Source: Bacteroidia bacterium (GTDB lineage Bacteria; Bacteroidota; Bacteroidia; 2-12-FULL-35-15). From it: a DNA stretch of 64,000 bases. The stretch is taken from contig JAURXZ010000041.1 in the NCBI GenBank assembly GCA_030654175.1, positions 1 through 64,000 of the forward strand, in the 5' to 3' direction. Each line of letters opens with the position of its first letter. The first letter of the stretch is position 1. The notes beneath the pieces were generated by a model. The model searched no databases, was not told where the DNA came from, and saw only the letters and a program-made list of their open reading frames with translations. Shown piece by piece: positions 24,962 to 35,500 of the stretch. A program made the translations under genes and the position numbers.

Positions 24962-27310
24962 TTAAAATTTGAAATTAAATGACACTGCCGGAATAACACT
25001 TCCGATAATAGTATATCTTACAGCCTCTGTATTGACAGGGTTATCGGCACTTTGCCTAAAAAATATAGAGAACGGATTTTGACGATTATAAACATTATAA
25101 ACAGAAAACACCCAAAAACCTTCCCATTTGCGACCTTCTTTTTTCTTTAGTTGTAAAGTTGCCGATAGATCTAAACGATGATAAGCCGGTATGCGGTAAT
25201 TGTTCCTTTTTTCTTCTGAATTGTGTGGTATGGTATATCCTTGAATCTCTATGCGGTTGGTAGGAAATGTGGCAGGGGTTCCTGTAGCAAACACAAAATT
25301 ACCTGAAAAGCTCAATCTTTTACTAAAATCATAATTAGCGACCAAACTTACATTGTGTAATTTATCAAAACGATTAGGGAACCATTTGTTTAAATTAATC
25401 CCGTTCACCTGCCGTTCGGTACGTCCAAGGGTATAACTCAACCACCCATTAAATTTGCCTTTAACTTTTCGCAAATAGAATTCAGCGCCATAGGCCCTTC
25501 CTTTTCCACTTAATAAATCACCCTCTAAATACTCATTTAATAATAAGTTGGCATTGTTGATATAATCGATCTGATTTTGCAACATCTTGTAATAGACCTC
25601 CACGGAACTTTCGTACATATCATTTTTTCCAAAATTTTGAAAATAACCCAATGCGAGCTGATCACATAGTTGTGGTTTAATATTATTTGTTGAAGGTGTC
25701 CATACGTCCAAAGGGGTTGATGCCGTTGTATTTGAGATCAAATGTAAATATTGTGTTGTTCTGTTATAGCTCGCTTTAACAGAACTTCTTTCAGAGATAT
25801 CTAATTTCACTGAAAAACGAGGCTCTATATTGTAATAAGGCTTGATTACTTCACCCGCTCCATATTGTTTAGTAGAAGCCAGCTCTTTTCTAAATCCAGC
25901 AATAGTGTCTCTGTGCACATATTCCGTTCCCTTTCCTAAATACTGGTAAGCTGAAAACCTCAGCCCATATTGAAATATCAGCAACGAACCCACTTTCTGT
26001 TCATTGCTGACATACACGGCCGACTCCAAAGCATACTTATCATCTAAACTGATATTATTGGTTTTTCCACCACTTGATGCAACTGCATTGCCAGGTACAA
26101 AATCGTAATAGGTTGACTGAAGACCAAATTTAATAGTGTTTTTTGTATTTGGGAAAAAACTGAATTCAGGTTTAACACTGTAACTTATAATTTTTGATTT
26201 CCATTCAAAGGAATCTTTCCCTTTTTCACCAAATGCAAGCAAATAGTCGTAATTGCTGTAAATAAGAGATGTATTTAAAAATAATTTTTCACCAAAAACA
26301 TGACTCCATCTAAAAGTCCCTGTTGCATTGCCCCAGTTAAACTTAAATCCGGCACCGAATACATCACGGCCTAAATAACCGGATAAAAATATTTTATTTT
26401 TATCATTAACAGTGTAATTTGCTTTTGCTGTTAAATCATAAAAATTAAATTTAGCCTCTTTTAAATCTCCTTTCAAAAAAGGTTTTGCAAGCACATCTAT
26501 ATAAGATCTGCGGCCGGCAATAATAAAAGAACCTTTTCCTTTCAAGATAGGCGCTTCAATAGAAAGACGGCTAAAGATGAGACCTATGCCTGCATTTACT
26601 TCTAACTTTTTGCTATTGCCATCTTTCATTCTCACATCCAAAATTGAAGATACGCGGCCTCCATACTCCGCAGGAATTCCTCCTTTAATTAACTTAACAT
26701 CCTTTACAGCATCCGGATTAAAAACTGAAAAGAAACCAAATAAATGCGAGGAATTAAATACCGGGGCTTCATCTAATAAAATTAAATTCTGATCAACACC
26801 TCCACCTCTAACATTAAACCCACTTGCGCCTTCTCCAACGGTAGATACACCGGGAAGTAGCTGAATACTCCTAACTAAGTCCACTTCACCTAACAATGCC
26901 GGGATTTTTTGAATTGTTTTAATATCCAGTTTAATCACACTCATTTCAACATTCTTAATATTCGCATCTGACCTTTCGGAACTCACAACTACTTCGTCTA
27001 AATTTTGAGTATTTTCAGAAAGCTCGAAATCCAGTTTCAAATTTTCATTTAAAGATATTTCTTTTGTGATCGGCTGATAACCTATATAATTAAGTACGAT
27101 CGTGTAATTCCCTTTAGCAACCGAAACTGAGTAAAACCCATAAACATTTGCTGCTGTGCCGGTTCCCAATTCTTTCACCAAAACAGTTGCTCCAATAAGC
27201 ATTTCCCCGTTTTTTGCATCTTTCAGGTATCCACTGATAGTATATTTTTCCTGGGCGATCCCATTAATAAATGGTAATAGGAAACAAAATAGTAAGCTGA
27301 TTTTTTTCAT
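24962..27310 (-). CDS. TonB-dependent receptor paired with DUF4249
   Basis: Outer-membrane transporter of 782 residues from the ATG at 27310 (MKKISLLFCFLLPFINGIAQ), which gives a good signal peptide; an open frame continues upstream to 27379 but adds a non-signal segment. After the signal are a carboxypeptidase-regulatory-like domain (YTISGYLKDAKNGEMLIGATV...), a plug (LGEVDLVRSIQLLPGVSTVGEGASGFNVRGGGVDQNLILLDEAPV) and a barrel ending in Phe (VSFNFKF). It lies directly upstream of the DUF4249 lipoprotein. A consensus promoter lies 83 bp upstream of the start. The ligand is unknown. Confidence 0.94.
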   Translation of the reverse strand: MKKISLLFCFLLPFINGIAQEKYTISGYLKDAKNGEMLIGATVLVKELGTGTAANVYGFYSVSVAKGNYTIVLNYIGYQPITKEISLNENLKLDFELSENTQNLDEVVVSSERSDANIKNVEMSVIKLDIKTIQKIPALLGEVDLVRSIQLLPGVSTVGEGASGFNVRGGGVDQNLILLDEAPVFNSSHLFGFFSVFNPDAVKDVKLIKGGIPAEYGGRVSSILDVRMKDGNSKKLEVNAGIGLIFSRLSIEAPILKGKGSFIIAGRRSYIDVLAKPFLKGDLKEAKFNFYDLTAKANYTVNDKNKIFLSGYLGRDVFGAGFKFNWGNATGTFRWSHVFGEKLFLNTSLIYSNYDYLLAFGEKGKDSFEWKSKIISYSVKPEFSFFPNTKNTIKFGLQSTYYDFVPGNAVASSGGKTNNISLDDKYALESAVYVSNEQKVGSLLIFQYGLRFSAYQYLGKGTEYVHRDTIAGFRKELASTKQYGAGEVIKPYYNIEPRFSVKLDISERSSVKASYNRTTQYLHLISNTTASTPLDVWTPSTNNIKPQLCDQLALGYFQNFGKNDMYESSVEVYYKMLQNQIDYINNANLLLNEYLEGDLLSGKGRAYGAEFYLRKVKGKFNGWLSYTLGRTERQVNGINLNKWFPNRFDKLHNVSLVANYDFSKRLSFSGNFVFATGTPATFPTNRIEIQGYTIPHNSEEKRNNYRIPAYHRLDLSATLQLKKKEGRKWEGFWVFSVYNVYNRQNPFSIFFRQSADNPVNTEAVRYTIIGSVIPAVSFNFKF

Positions 27311-27392
27311 ATACTTTTTTAAAAATTCGATATTACTTAGTACAAAACGATGCATATAAAACACAATAAATATGTTCATTTCATTCTTTTGG

Positions 27393-27422
27393 CAAAAGTA
27401 AAGATATTATGATGTGTAACAA
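27393..27422 (-). promoter_or_regulatory. Consensus promoter for the TonB/DUF4249 operon
   Basis: On the minus strand TTG (27422-27420), 19 nt, then TACTTTTG (27400-27393). Both boxes match the TTG-N19-21-TAnnTTTG consensus, with a leader of about 80 nt. Confidence 0.55.
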
Positions 27423-27607
27423 GCTAAATTAGGCAGTTTAATAAGCAAATAAGATAAATAGCAATTAGCAGAAGGGAATGGTAATGTATTAAAACAGGAA
27501 GCAAGAACACAAGGTGATTTTTAATGTTATCCTGTTGCTTAAAAATAGTTTAATGAACAATCGCTATTTTTTTATTGATATATATAAAAAAGCAACACCA
27601 ATAAATT

Positions 27608-28630
27608 TTAAATTGTCCAGGTATTTCTTCCTGCAATGAGTTCATCCAAATCACCTTTACCTTTGATTGTGATTGCTTCCGCAATTTGCGCCTGCAAAGC
27701 ATCTTCATAACATATACGGTCCTCTTTATAAAACACGCCAAAAGGACGTGGCAAAGGATTTTCATCGGAAGGGTGATTAAAAAAACGAACCAAAACAGTT
27801 GCTTTCACCTGATCGGCCTCATCGTGTATCCATAAATCGTTTGCAGAAACATCAGCAATATCAACAACTGTTGGTTTAAGTCCATCTAATATAATTCCTT
27901 TACTTCCATTCTCACCAAAGACAAGAGGTTTACCTTGCTCAACAAAAAGTGTATTCATTTTTTTTGTGCCTTTTTCAGTAAATACTTCAAAAGCACCGTC
28001 ATTAAATACATTACAATTTTGATATATCTCCAACATTGATGTTCCTTTGTGCTGATGCGCACGTTTTAACATTTCACGCATGTGAACAGGATCACGATCC
28101 ATGGAACGCGCAACAAATGTTGCTTCAGCACCAATAGATAAAGCCAATGGATTAAACGGATGATCCAAAGAGCCCATTGGTGTTGACTTGGCAACCTTAC
28201 CTACAGGTGATGTCGGAGAATACTGGCCTTTTGTTAATCCGTAAATTTCATTATTAAACAATAAGATGTTCACATCAAAGTTCCTTCGCAACAAGTGTAT
28301 AAAATGATTGCCACCGATAGATAGTGCATCCCCGTCACCGGTAACGATCCATACGCTTAATTCGGGACGTGTTGCTTTCAATCCGCTTGCAATAGCTGTT
28401 GCACGGCCATGAATGCTATGCATACCAAAAGTCTCCATATAATATGGGAAACGGGATGAACAACCAATGCCTGAAATAAAAACAATTTCCTCACGCTTTA
28501 AACCCAATTCAGGCATTACGGTTTGTACTTGCTTTAATATGGAATAATCACCGCAACCCGGACACCAGCGTATTTCCTGATCCGTTACAAAATCTTTGGC
28601 AGTTAATTTTATTTCTGTTTGTGTTTGCAT
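27608..28630 (-). CDS. korB: 2-oxoacid:ferredoxin oxidoreductase subunit beta
   Basis: Beta subunit of a 2-oxoglutarate (or related 2-oxoacid):ferredoxin oxidoreductase, 340 residues. It binds thiamine diphosphate and part of the iron-sulfur relay: [12 protein letters not shown] carries the Cys pair, and [13 protein letters not shown] with [16 protein letters not shown] is the TPP/Mg site. [24 protein letters not shown] is family-typical. It works with korA immediately upstream, converting 2-oxoglutarate plus CoA to succinyl-CoA with reduced ferredoxin, in the TCA cycle or reductive carboxylation. The preferred substrate is inferred from family only. Confidence 0.95.
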   Translation of the reverse strand: MQTQTEIKLTAKDFVTDQEIRWCPGCGDYSILKQVQTVMPELGLKREEIVFISGIGCSSRFPYYMETFGMHSIHGRATAIASGLKATRPELSVWIVTGDGDALSIGGNHFIHLLRRNFDVNILLFNNEIYGLTKGQYSPTSPVGKVAKSTPMGSLDHPFNPLALSIGAEATFVARSMDRDPVHMREMLKRAHQHKGTSMLEIYQNCNVFNDGAFEVFTEKGTKKMNTLFVEQGKPLVFGENGSKGIILDGLKPTVVDIADVSANDLWIHDEADQVKATVLVRFFNHPSDENPLPRPFGVFYKEDRICYEDALQAQIAEAITIKGKGDLDELIAGRNTWTI

Positions 28631-28645
28631 TTTTTTTATTTTGTA

Positions 28646-28660
28646 CAGATCAGTGATCTG
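28646..28660. promoter_or_regulatory. 15-nt palindrome ahead of korB
   Basis: CAGATCA and TGATCTG are separated by one base, 15 nt upstream of the korB start. It may be an operator, or part of the micro-repeat text common at gene borders here. Confidence 0.4.
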
Positions 28661-28732
28661 CGTAATAGCCTTAATCAGATAATAAAATCGTTTATTCTAA
28701 AGCTATGAATTTTATTTTCTTTCGTTTTTTTA

Positions 28733-28761
28733 CAAATATATATTTGTAACATTCATTTCAA
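28733..28761 (-). promoter_or_regulatory. Possible internal promoter for korB
   Basis: On the minus strand TTG (28761-28759), 18 nt, then TATATTTG (28740-28733). The spacer is one base short of the usual range. It overlaps the end of korA and could allow separate korB transcription. Confidence 0.35.
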
Positions 28762-30611
28762 TTTTCACTCAACATTTCAATGATCTTTTCATTTATTTCT
28801 GCTGAAGTAAAAGGCATCCCCTGTATTTTATTCAAGCCTTTGGCATCGATCAAATATTTATCGCGAATAACCTTAATTAACTGACCGTTATTTATTTCCG
28901 GAATTAATATCTTATCAAAACTTTTTAATATATCACCTAAGTTTTTAGGCAATGGATTTAAATATTTTACATGCGCATGAGATACATCGTACCCATCTGC
29001 AATAGCCGATTTTACTGCTGTTTTAATAGAACCATATGTTGAGCCCCAACCTAATATTAATAATTTACCTTTTGCATTTCCATTATCAATAGTTTGAAGC
29101 GGAATGTAATCAGCAATATTATCCACTTTGGCCTGACGGGTTTTAACCATAAACTCATGGTTATGGGGATCGTAAGAAATATTCCCTGTTTCATTCTCTT
29201 TTTCTATCCCCCCTACACGATGCTCTAACCCCTTAGTTCCGGGTATTGCCCATTCTCGTGCTAATTTCGCATTACGTTTGTAAGGCAAGAACTTCTCTCC
29301 TTCTTTCAAAATGTTTTTCGCGAAGGAAACTGTCAAATCAGGCAATTCTTTTGCTTTGGGAAATTTCCATGGTTCTGAACCATTGGCAATATAACCATCA
29401 CTCAAAAAGAAAACGGGGGTCATAAATTCTAATGCTAATCGGCAGGCTTCAAAAGTTGTATCAAAACAATCAGATGGAGAATATGCCGCAATAACAGGTA
29501 CCGGAGATTCACCATTCCGGCCATATAAAGCCTGTAACAGATCCGCTTGTTCTGTTTTAGTTGGCAAGCCTGTACTTGGTCCGCCCCGCTGAACATTTAA
29601 AATTACCAATGGCAATTCCAACATTAAAGCCAGGCCGATCGCTTCACCTTTTAAAGCAATACCGGGTCCGGACGATGCAGTAACGCCTAATGAGCCGCCA
29701 AATGATGCGCCAATGGCGGAAGTAATCGCTGCTATTTCATCTTCAGCCTGAAAAGTTTTAATGTCAAAATTTTTATGTTTCGACAATTCATGTAAAATAT
29801 CAGATGCAGGTGTTATTGGATAAGTTCCGTAAAACAATGTTAATCCTGATTTTTGAGCAGCAGCAACTAAAGCCAATGCAGCGGCTTGGTTCCCGGTAAT
29901 GCTTCGGTACACACCTTTGGCCACAGGTGCCGGCTTTACTTCAAAACGATTCATAGGCGTTTCTATTGTATCACCATAATTATAACCTGCCTTTAAAACA
30001 TTTATATTAGCTTCAACCAGGTCAGGACGTTTTTTGAACTTCAATTTCAAAAAATCGATCGTATTATCAAGAGAACGATTGTACATCCAATAAATGTAAC
30101 CAAGCACAAACATATTTTTTGACCGATCCATTTCTTTTGTACCTAAACCGGAAGCAGATAATGCAGTACGTGTAATTTTTGTTACATCAATTTCATGCAC
30201 GTCATATTTTGCCAATGAGCCATCACGTAAAGGATTTACATCCGTAGGGAATTTTGCCAACTTCAAATTTTTGGCATCAAACCCATCTATATTAGCAATG
30301 ATAATTCCACCAGGTTTAAGTTGATTCAAATTGGCCTTTAATGCAGCTGCATTCATCACAACTAATACATCACATGTATCACCAGCGGTAAAAACCTCAA
30401 CGCTTCCAAAATGAACCTGAAAACCTGAAACACCGGCTGTAGTCCCTTGTGGTGCCCTTATCTCAGCAGGAAAATTTGGAAATGTGCTTATATCATTCCC
30501 ATACATGGCCGATGTAGCTGTAAACTGAGAACCCGTTAATTGAATACCATCGCCAGAATCGCCTGCAAATAATATTACTACGTCTGTTTTAATTTTTGTG
30601 GTTGCACTCAT
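28758..30611 (-). CDS. korA: 2-oxoacid:acceptor oxidoreductase subunit alpha
   Basis: A 617-residue subunit in which the gamma domain (about residues 1-190: FAGDSGDGIQLTGSQF, FPAEIRAPQGTTAGVSGFQVHFG) is fused ahead of the pyrimidine-binding alpha domain (about 235-617: GNQAAALALVAAAQKSG, YPITPASDILHELSKH, EDEIAAITSAIGASFGG). This fused form is the standard KorA of Bacteroidota. It partners with korB 127 bp downstream to give oxygen-sensitive, ferredoxin-linked oxidation of 2-oxoacids. The start at MSATTKIKTDVV is the first Met of the conserved N-terminus. Confidence 0.95.
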   Translation of the reverse strand: MSATTKIKTDVVILFAGDSGDGIQLTGSQFTATSAMYGNDISTFPNFPAEIRAPQGTTAGVSGFQVHFGSVEVFTAGDTCDVLVVMNAAALKANLNQLKPGGIIIANIDGFDAKNLKLAKFPTDVNPLRDGSLAKYDVHEIDVTKITRTALSASGLGTKEMDRSKNMFVLGYIYWMYNRSLDNTIDFLKLKFKKRPDLVEANINVLKAGYNYGDTIETPMNRFEVKPAPVAKGVYRSITGNQAAALALVAAAQKSGLTLFYGTYPITPASDILHELSKHKNFDIKTFQAEDEIAAITSAIGASFGGSLGVTASSGPGIALKGEAIGLALMLELPLVILNVQRGGPSTGLPTKTEQADLLQALYGRNGESPVPVIAAYSPSDCFDTTFEACRLALEFMTPVFFLSDGYIANGSEPWKFPKAKELPDLTVSFAKNILKEGEKFLPYKRNAKLAREWAIPGTKGLEHRVGGIEKENETGNISYDPHNHEFMVKTRQAKVDNIADYIPLQTIDNGNAKGKLLILGWGSTYGSIKTAVKSAIADGYDVSHAHVKYLNPLPKNLGDILKSFDKILIPEINNGQLIKVIRDKYLIDAKGLNKIQGMPFTSAEINEKIIEMLSEN

Positions 30612-31085
30612 TTTATTTTAGAAAAAAATAAAGAATCAAGATGTAAAACATCGGGATAACTATTTAATAGAATATAATTTTTTGAATCAGTGTTTTTTGA
30701 ATTGCCTAAAGGACAAACGTCAATTTTGACAGCTTGTTGTTTTGCCAATATTATAACAATAAATCAGTACAAAGATATCGTATTATTTCGGGCTATATTT
30801 AAAGAATTCTTGCCTGTTTATTAAAAAAACAAAGGAATTTACTGGTTAATCCCGATTTTTATATCGAACTGGTATAAGTATATGGCAAAACATGACGGAA
30901 GAGACTTTTCTAAGAAAAGGAACTTTTGGATTGATATAACACATTTCAGAAAGGTCGTTGAGAAATGATCCTGTTTTAAGTGAGGGACAAGAAATAAAGT
31001 TAAAATCAATAAAAAAACAATACACTTTTTATAAGATGCTTTTCTTGAAATTAACAAATGAAGAGCATTGACATTATCAAAAGAA
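30612..31085. other. Intergenic region between korA and the PorP/GldN-like gene
   Basis: A 474-bp AT-rich gap. It holds a -7-like box for korA at 30777-30770 on the minus strand (TATCTTTG) without an exact -33 TTG. A 72-codon minus-strand frame at 30839-31057 has no homology signature or clear ribosome site and is not called. No terminator hairpin is evident. Confidence 0.6.
30770..30777 (-). promoter_or_regulatory. Putative -7 box for korA
   Basis: TATCTTTG on the minus strand matches TAnnTTTG. It would give a leader of about 155 nt. No TTG at the usual spacing was found. Confidence 0.35.
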
Positions 31086-32516
31086 TTACTCCTTCAACTT
31101 CACATAAAACAAGGGCATATCATTACCTGTGATTTCACCGGCATCATCCATCTGTGTAATAAGTAAGTCAATACGGGTTATATGTTTTGTTAATTTTAAT
31201 GACTTTTTATCAAACACCCACTTTTCATTCATTCTCACCTTAGAAATATCATTTTTTGTAACCATTTTAGGTGTATCGCCTAATCTAACCAATGAGGATT
31301 TTACTTTACTAATGGATAAAGGAGCATTGGTAACAATATCATATGCTTGAATTTTACCGCTAAGTACGGCATCTATAATGCCGTTAAATATTTGCTGGCG
31401 ATTCACATTTTTATTAAGAGACCTCCAATATTCATCATCGTAATCAGCGGGTTGTATCATTGGTGTTGTAGACTGGATCTGTTCGGCCCAAACTTCTTTT
31501 TTTGCTGAATCTAACGGTACAATTGCAGCCTGCTTTTTAGCACTAGTAAATACATAACCCAATAAAAATTCTGTTGAAGAACCTGTGTATGATTTTATCG
31601 GACTCATTCCCAAATCATAAGCATACCCTAAACTAAAACTTTTGTAACGTATACCGGCACTAATAGCAACAGCGTAATTACTGTGATAGGTAACACCAAA
31701 CCATCCCATTTTTTTCCAATCTACCACAGCATTAATATCAAATTGAAAAGGGGCTCCTTTAACTGCGCGAACCATAATTAAAGGAAAAGCTGTTATCTGC
31801 TTTTCTTTTACTACATCAAATTCGTATTTTATTGACCCTTGGTAGTGACGGGATAGATTAAAATTTCTTACGTAACCAACATCAGTACCATACTTTACAT
31901 TATTACCCAAAATTTGTGGTACTGCAAAACCTATTTCCAATTTTTTTCGAACGTATGCTAATCCCAGATCAGCACTAAAAACAGTTTTATTTTGTTGTTG
32001 CAGAACAAAGAACGGATCATCTTTATCACGCATTACTGCACTTGCATAATCAATTTTATTATCCAGCATACCCATTGCTACACCAAAATACAGATCATTG
32101 TCGACTCCCACCTTTATTTTATAAGAATAACTTGCAAAAGCACCTACCTGGCGGATAATGTCGGTAGAATAAGAATAAATTTTTAAGCCTAATCCAACAT
32201 TTTTTTCTTTTACAGGAGCGTCAATTGTGAAGTAACTTGTTTGTGGAGCACCTTTTACGTTGGCCCATTGAGAACGGTGACCTATAAATGCATTGCTAAA
32301 TGCATTATTGCCGGTAAATGCAGGATTAGAAATGAAGCGATTAGTATAATACTGGCTGCTAAAAGAAACCTGTTGAGCAAATACTTCTCCTCCCGATCCA
32401 ATCTCAAAAAGAAAGGAGAAAAACATGATCACCTGAATGGTGATGATGTATTTCCTATGTAGAATTAATACTTTCATTTTCCTTTTTTTTTTCACCTCAA
32501 CATATCCCTTCTCCAT
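31086..32516 (-). CDS. PorP/SprF-type T9SS membrane protein with GldN-like C-terminal extension
   Basis: Residues from about 48 to 323 are a PorP/SprF beta-barrel: signal-type segment ending VFAQQ, then FSSQYYTNRFISNPAFTGNN, HRSQWANVKGAPQTSYFTIDAPV, and a run of amphipathic strands to STEFLLGYVF. PorP/SprF proteins are outer-membrane partners that retain type B T9SS cargo. The last ~153 residues (31086-31547) are not usual for PorP. They resemble GldN/PorN, with IFNGIIDAVLSGKIQAYD and, near the end, ISKVRMNEKWVFDKKSLKL. The start is uncertain: ATG 32516, or more likely the internal ATG at 32477 after an AAAGGA-like site. It sits 24 bp downstream of the giant type B adhesin, its probable cargo. 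Confidence 0.88.
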   Translation of the reverse strand: MEKGYVEVKKKRKMKVLILHRKYIITIQVIMFFSFLFEIGSGGEVFAQQVSFSSQYYTNRFISNPAFTGNNAFSNAFIGHRSQWANVKGAPQTSYFTIDAPVKEKNVGLGLKIYSYSTDIIRQVGAFASYSYKIKVGVDNDLYFGVAMGMLDNKIDYASAVMRDKDDPFFVLQQQNKTVFSADLGLAYVRKKLEIGFAVPQILGNNVKYGTDVGYVRNFNLSRHYQGSIKYEFDVVKEKQITAFPLIMVRAVKGAPFQFDINAVVDWKKMGWFGVTYHSNYAVAISAGIRYKSFSLGYAYDLGMSPIKSYTGSSTEFLLGYVFTSAKKQAAIVPLDSAKKEVWAEQIQSTTPMIQPADYDDEYWRSLNKNVNRQQIFNGIIDAVLSGKIQAYDIVTNAPLSISKVKSSLVRLGDTPKMVTKNDISKVRMNEKWVFDKKSLKLTKHITRIDLLITQMDDAGEITGNDMPLFYVKLKE

Positions 32517-32540
32517 AAAGAGATAAAAAGGAGTTCTGCT

Positions 32541-35500
32541 TTATTCAATATTATTAAAAATGCTTATTGCGCCAGAATACACTTTCTCCCCGTTTGCAAA
32601 TTTCAGGAAATAGTAATAGGTAGCATCAGGTAACGGTTTACCATTAAATGTTCCATCCCAGCTGCTATCATAAGATGAAGAGGTATAAACCTGCTGCCCC
32701 TGGTTATTCACTACAATCACTTCCGTATTTGGATAATCTTCAATATTTATAATGATCCACGTATCATTCTTTCCATCTGAATTTGGTGTCATCACGCTTG
32801 ATATTATCAGATTTTGTTCCTTAAGAACGGTAATGGTTACAGAATCTGTCCCTACACAACTATTGCCATCGGTAGATGTAAGCACATAAGTAATAGTGGA
32901 AACCGGTGCAACGCTGGGATTAGGAATATTAGGATTATCCAGCCCGGAAACCGGTGACCAGGAAAATGACACACCTCCGGTTCCATTAAGATTTACTAAG
33001 GTTCCAGAGCTGACAGTAATATCGTTTCCGGCATTTACATCAAGCGAACCTACTGTAAGAACCACAGGAAAAATTGTTCCATTTGTACAAAGACTTGTTG
33101 ATACCGTGAAAAGATAAGTAACGTTTACCGCTGTAGAATCAGAAAGGGTAAGTGTTTCAGCAATAGTACCGCTGCCTGCACTGGCGATATTACTTAAGCC
33201 CGGCACATCAGGCCTTGTCCATGAGAATGTCACTCCTGTAAGCTGACTTGTAGGAACATAATTAAAAACCGAACCGCTGCAAATCCTGGAAGGAGAAAGA
33301 GTGCTGGTAAACTCCGGTGTTGGATTTACTGTAACGATCACACTATAAGTTATGGGATTTGTACAGCCATTAGCCTCCAAAGTAAAAATATATACAACGT
33401 TCACCGAATCCGGGGTAGTGTTCAAAAGCACTTCGTTAGGATTATTTATTCCGCTTCCTCCGATATTACTTATACCTACCACCGCAGCTCTTGTCCAAGA
33501 GAAAGTTGTACCTGCCGTTCCGCTTGTTGGAGTATAAGCAAAAGTAGTACCACTGCACACTTCAGGAGGAGATAAACTACTGGTAAATACAGGCACAGGA
33601 TTTATAGGAACCACTACACTGTAGGTGCTCGAATTTGTACAACCATTCGCAGATACGGTATAAACATAGGTAACATTTATCGGGGCCAATGTTGTATTGG
33701 TAAACGTTTCGTTAGGGTTACCTGTACCATTACCGGCAGGATTAGTGATACCCGTTACTGCTGCTCTTGTCCATGTAAATGTTGCGCCCAAAGCAGAGCT
33801 CTGAGGAGTATAATTAAAAGGGCTACCACTGCATACAGCTGCCGGAGCTAATGTGCTTATTAATAATGGTGAAGGATTTACCGTTACAGTTACATTGATA
33901 TTTTTTGAACAACCATTTGCCGATACCATAAACACGTAAGTAACATTCACAGGATCTGTTGTTGTATTTGTAAGTACTTCTGACACGTTACCGGAACCTG
34001 CACCTGCAATATTACTTATTCCCGGTACGGCATCCCTTGTCCATGTGTAAGATGCACCGGTTGTTATGCTGGATGCTGCATAGTTAAAAGCAGAACCGCT
34101 GCAAACTGCAGGAGGTGTTAAACTGCTGCTTATTGTTGGTATAGGATCTACTGGAACCTGTACATTATAAGTTGTCGGGTTTGCACAACCATTAGCCGAT
34201 AATGTATAAATGTAATTCACATTTATAGTTGCAGCAGTTGTATTTGTGAGTTGTTCATTCGGATTATCAGTACCACTGCCTGCTATATTGCTTATGCCCG
34301 CAACTGCTGCTCTTGTCCATAAAAAGGTTGTACCGGGCATTCCGCTTGTTGGGGTATAAGCAAAAGTAGTACCGCTGCAAATTGCAGGAGGGAACAAGCT
34401 ACTGCTTAATGCAGGTGTAAGACTCACAGCAACTACAACATTGTAAGTTGATGGATTAACGCAACCATTAGCAGAAACGGTGAAAACATAGGTAACGTTT
34501 ATTCCTGCTCCCGTTGTATTAATAAGAGTTTCATTAGGATCATCACTTCCGCTTCCTGCCGGATTACTGATCCCGCTTATTGCACTTCTTGTCCAAGTAA
34601 AGGTGGCACCGGTGGTAGGACTTGTTGGTGTGTAACTGAACAAAGTTCCACTACAAATTGCAGGTGGTGTTAAACTACTGCTTAAAGTTGGTAATGGATC
34701 TACAGCCACTATTACGTTTTGATTGTAACTACAACCGCTTGCTGTGGTCGTAAACACATAGGTAACACTCACAGCAGAAGCAGTTACATTGTTAAGTGTT
34801 TCGCCAGGGTTGTTCACGCCACTTGCTGCCGCGTTACTAATTCCTGCTACTGTGGATCTTGACCATGCGAAGGTTGCGCCTGATGTCAAACTGGCCGGAG
34901 TATAGCTGAATGGAATTCCGCTGCAAACTGCAGGAGGCGTCAAAGTGTTACTTAATAAGGCCATTGGTTTTACAGCTACCACTACGGTATCACTTATTGG
35001 ATCTGAACAGCCATTTGCAGATAATGTATAGATGTATTTAACATTTACAGATACGAAAGTTGTATTATTAAGCACTTCATTCGGATTATCCGTTCCGCTG
35101 CCAGCTGCATTGCTAATACCCGTTACTGCCGGCCTTGTCCATGCAAAAGAAGTACCTGATGTTATACTTGTTGGTGTATAGCTGAAAGAAGAACCGCTGC
35201 AGATTGCGGCTGGGGTCAGTGAACTTGATAAAGTTGGAAAAACATTGACAATCACCGAAACATTATAAAGTGTTGGATTTAAACAGCCATTAGCCGATAC
35301 CTGATAAACATAAGTAACACTTATCGGAGATGATGATGTATTGGTCAAGGGTTCGCTGACAATACCTGTACCTGAACTTGTACCGGGTGTTATATCAGTT
35401 ATTGCAGGACGGGTCCATGGGAATGTTGCTCCTGATGTTGTGCTGGTTGGTGTATAAGAGAATATAGAGCCTGTACAAAATGCAGGTGGTGTAAGGTTAC

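Noticed and set aside
30839-31057. 72-codon minus-strand frame between korA and the PorP/GldN-like gene
   Set aside because: No recognisable domain, no convincing ribosome site, and composition like non-coding DNA.
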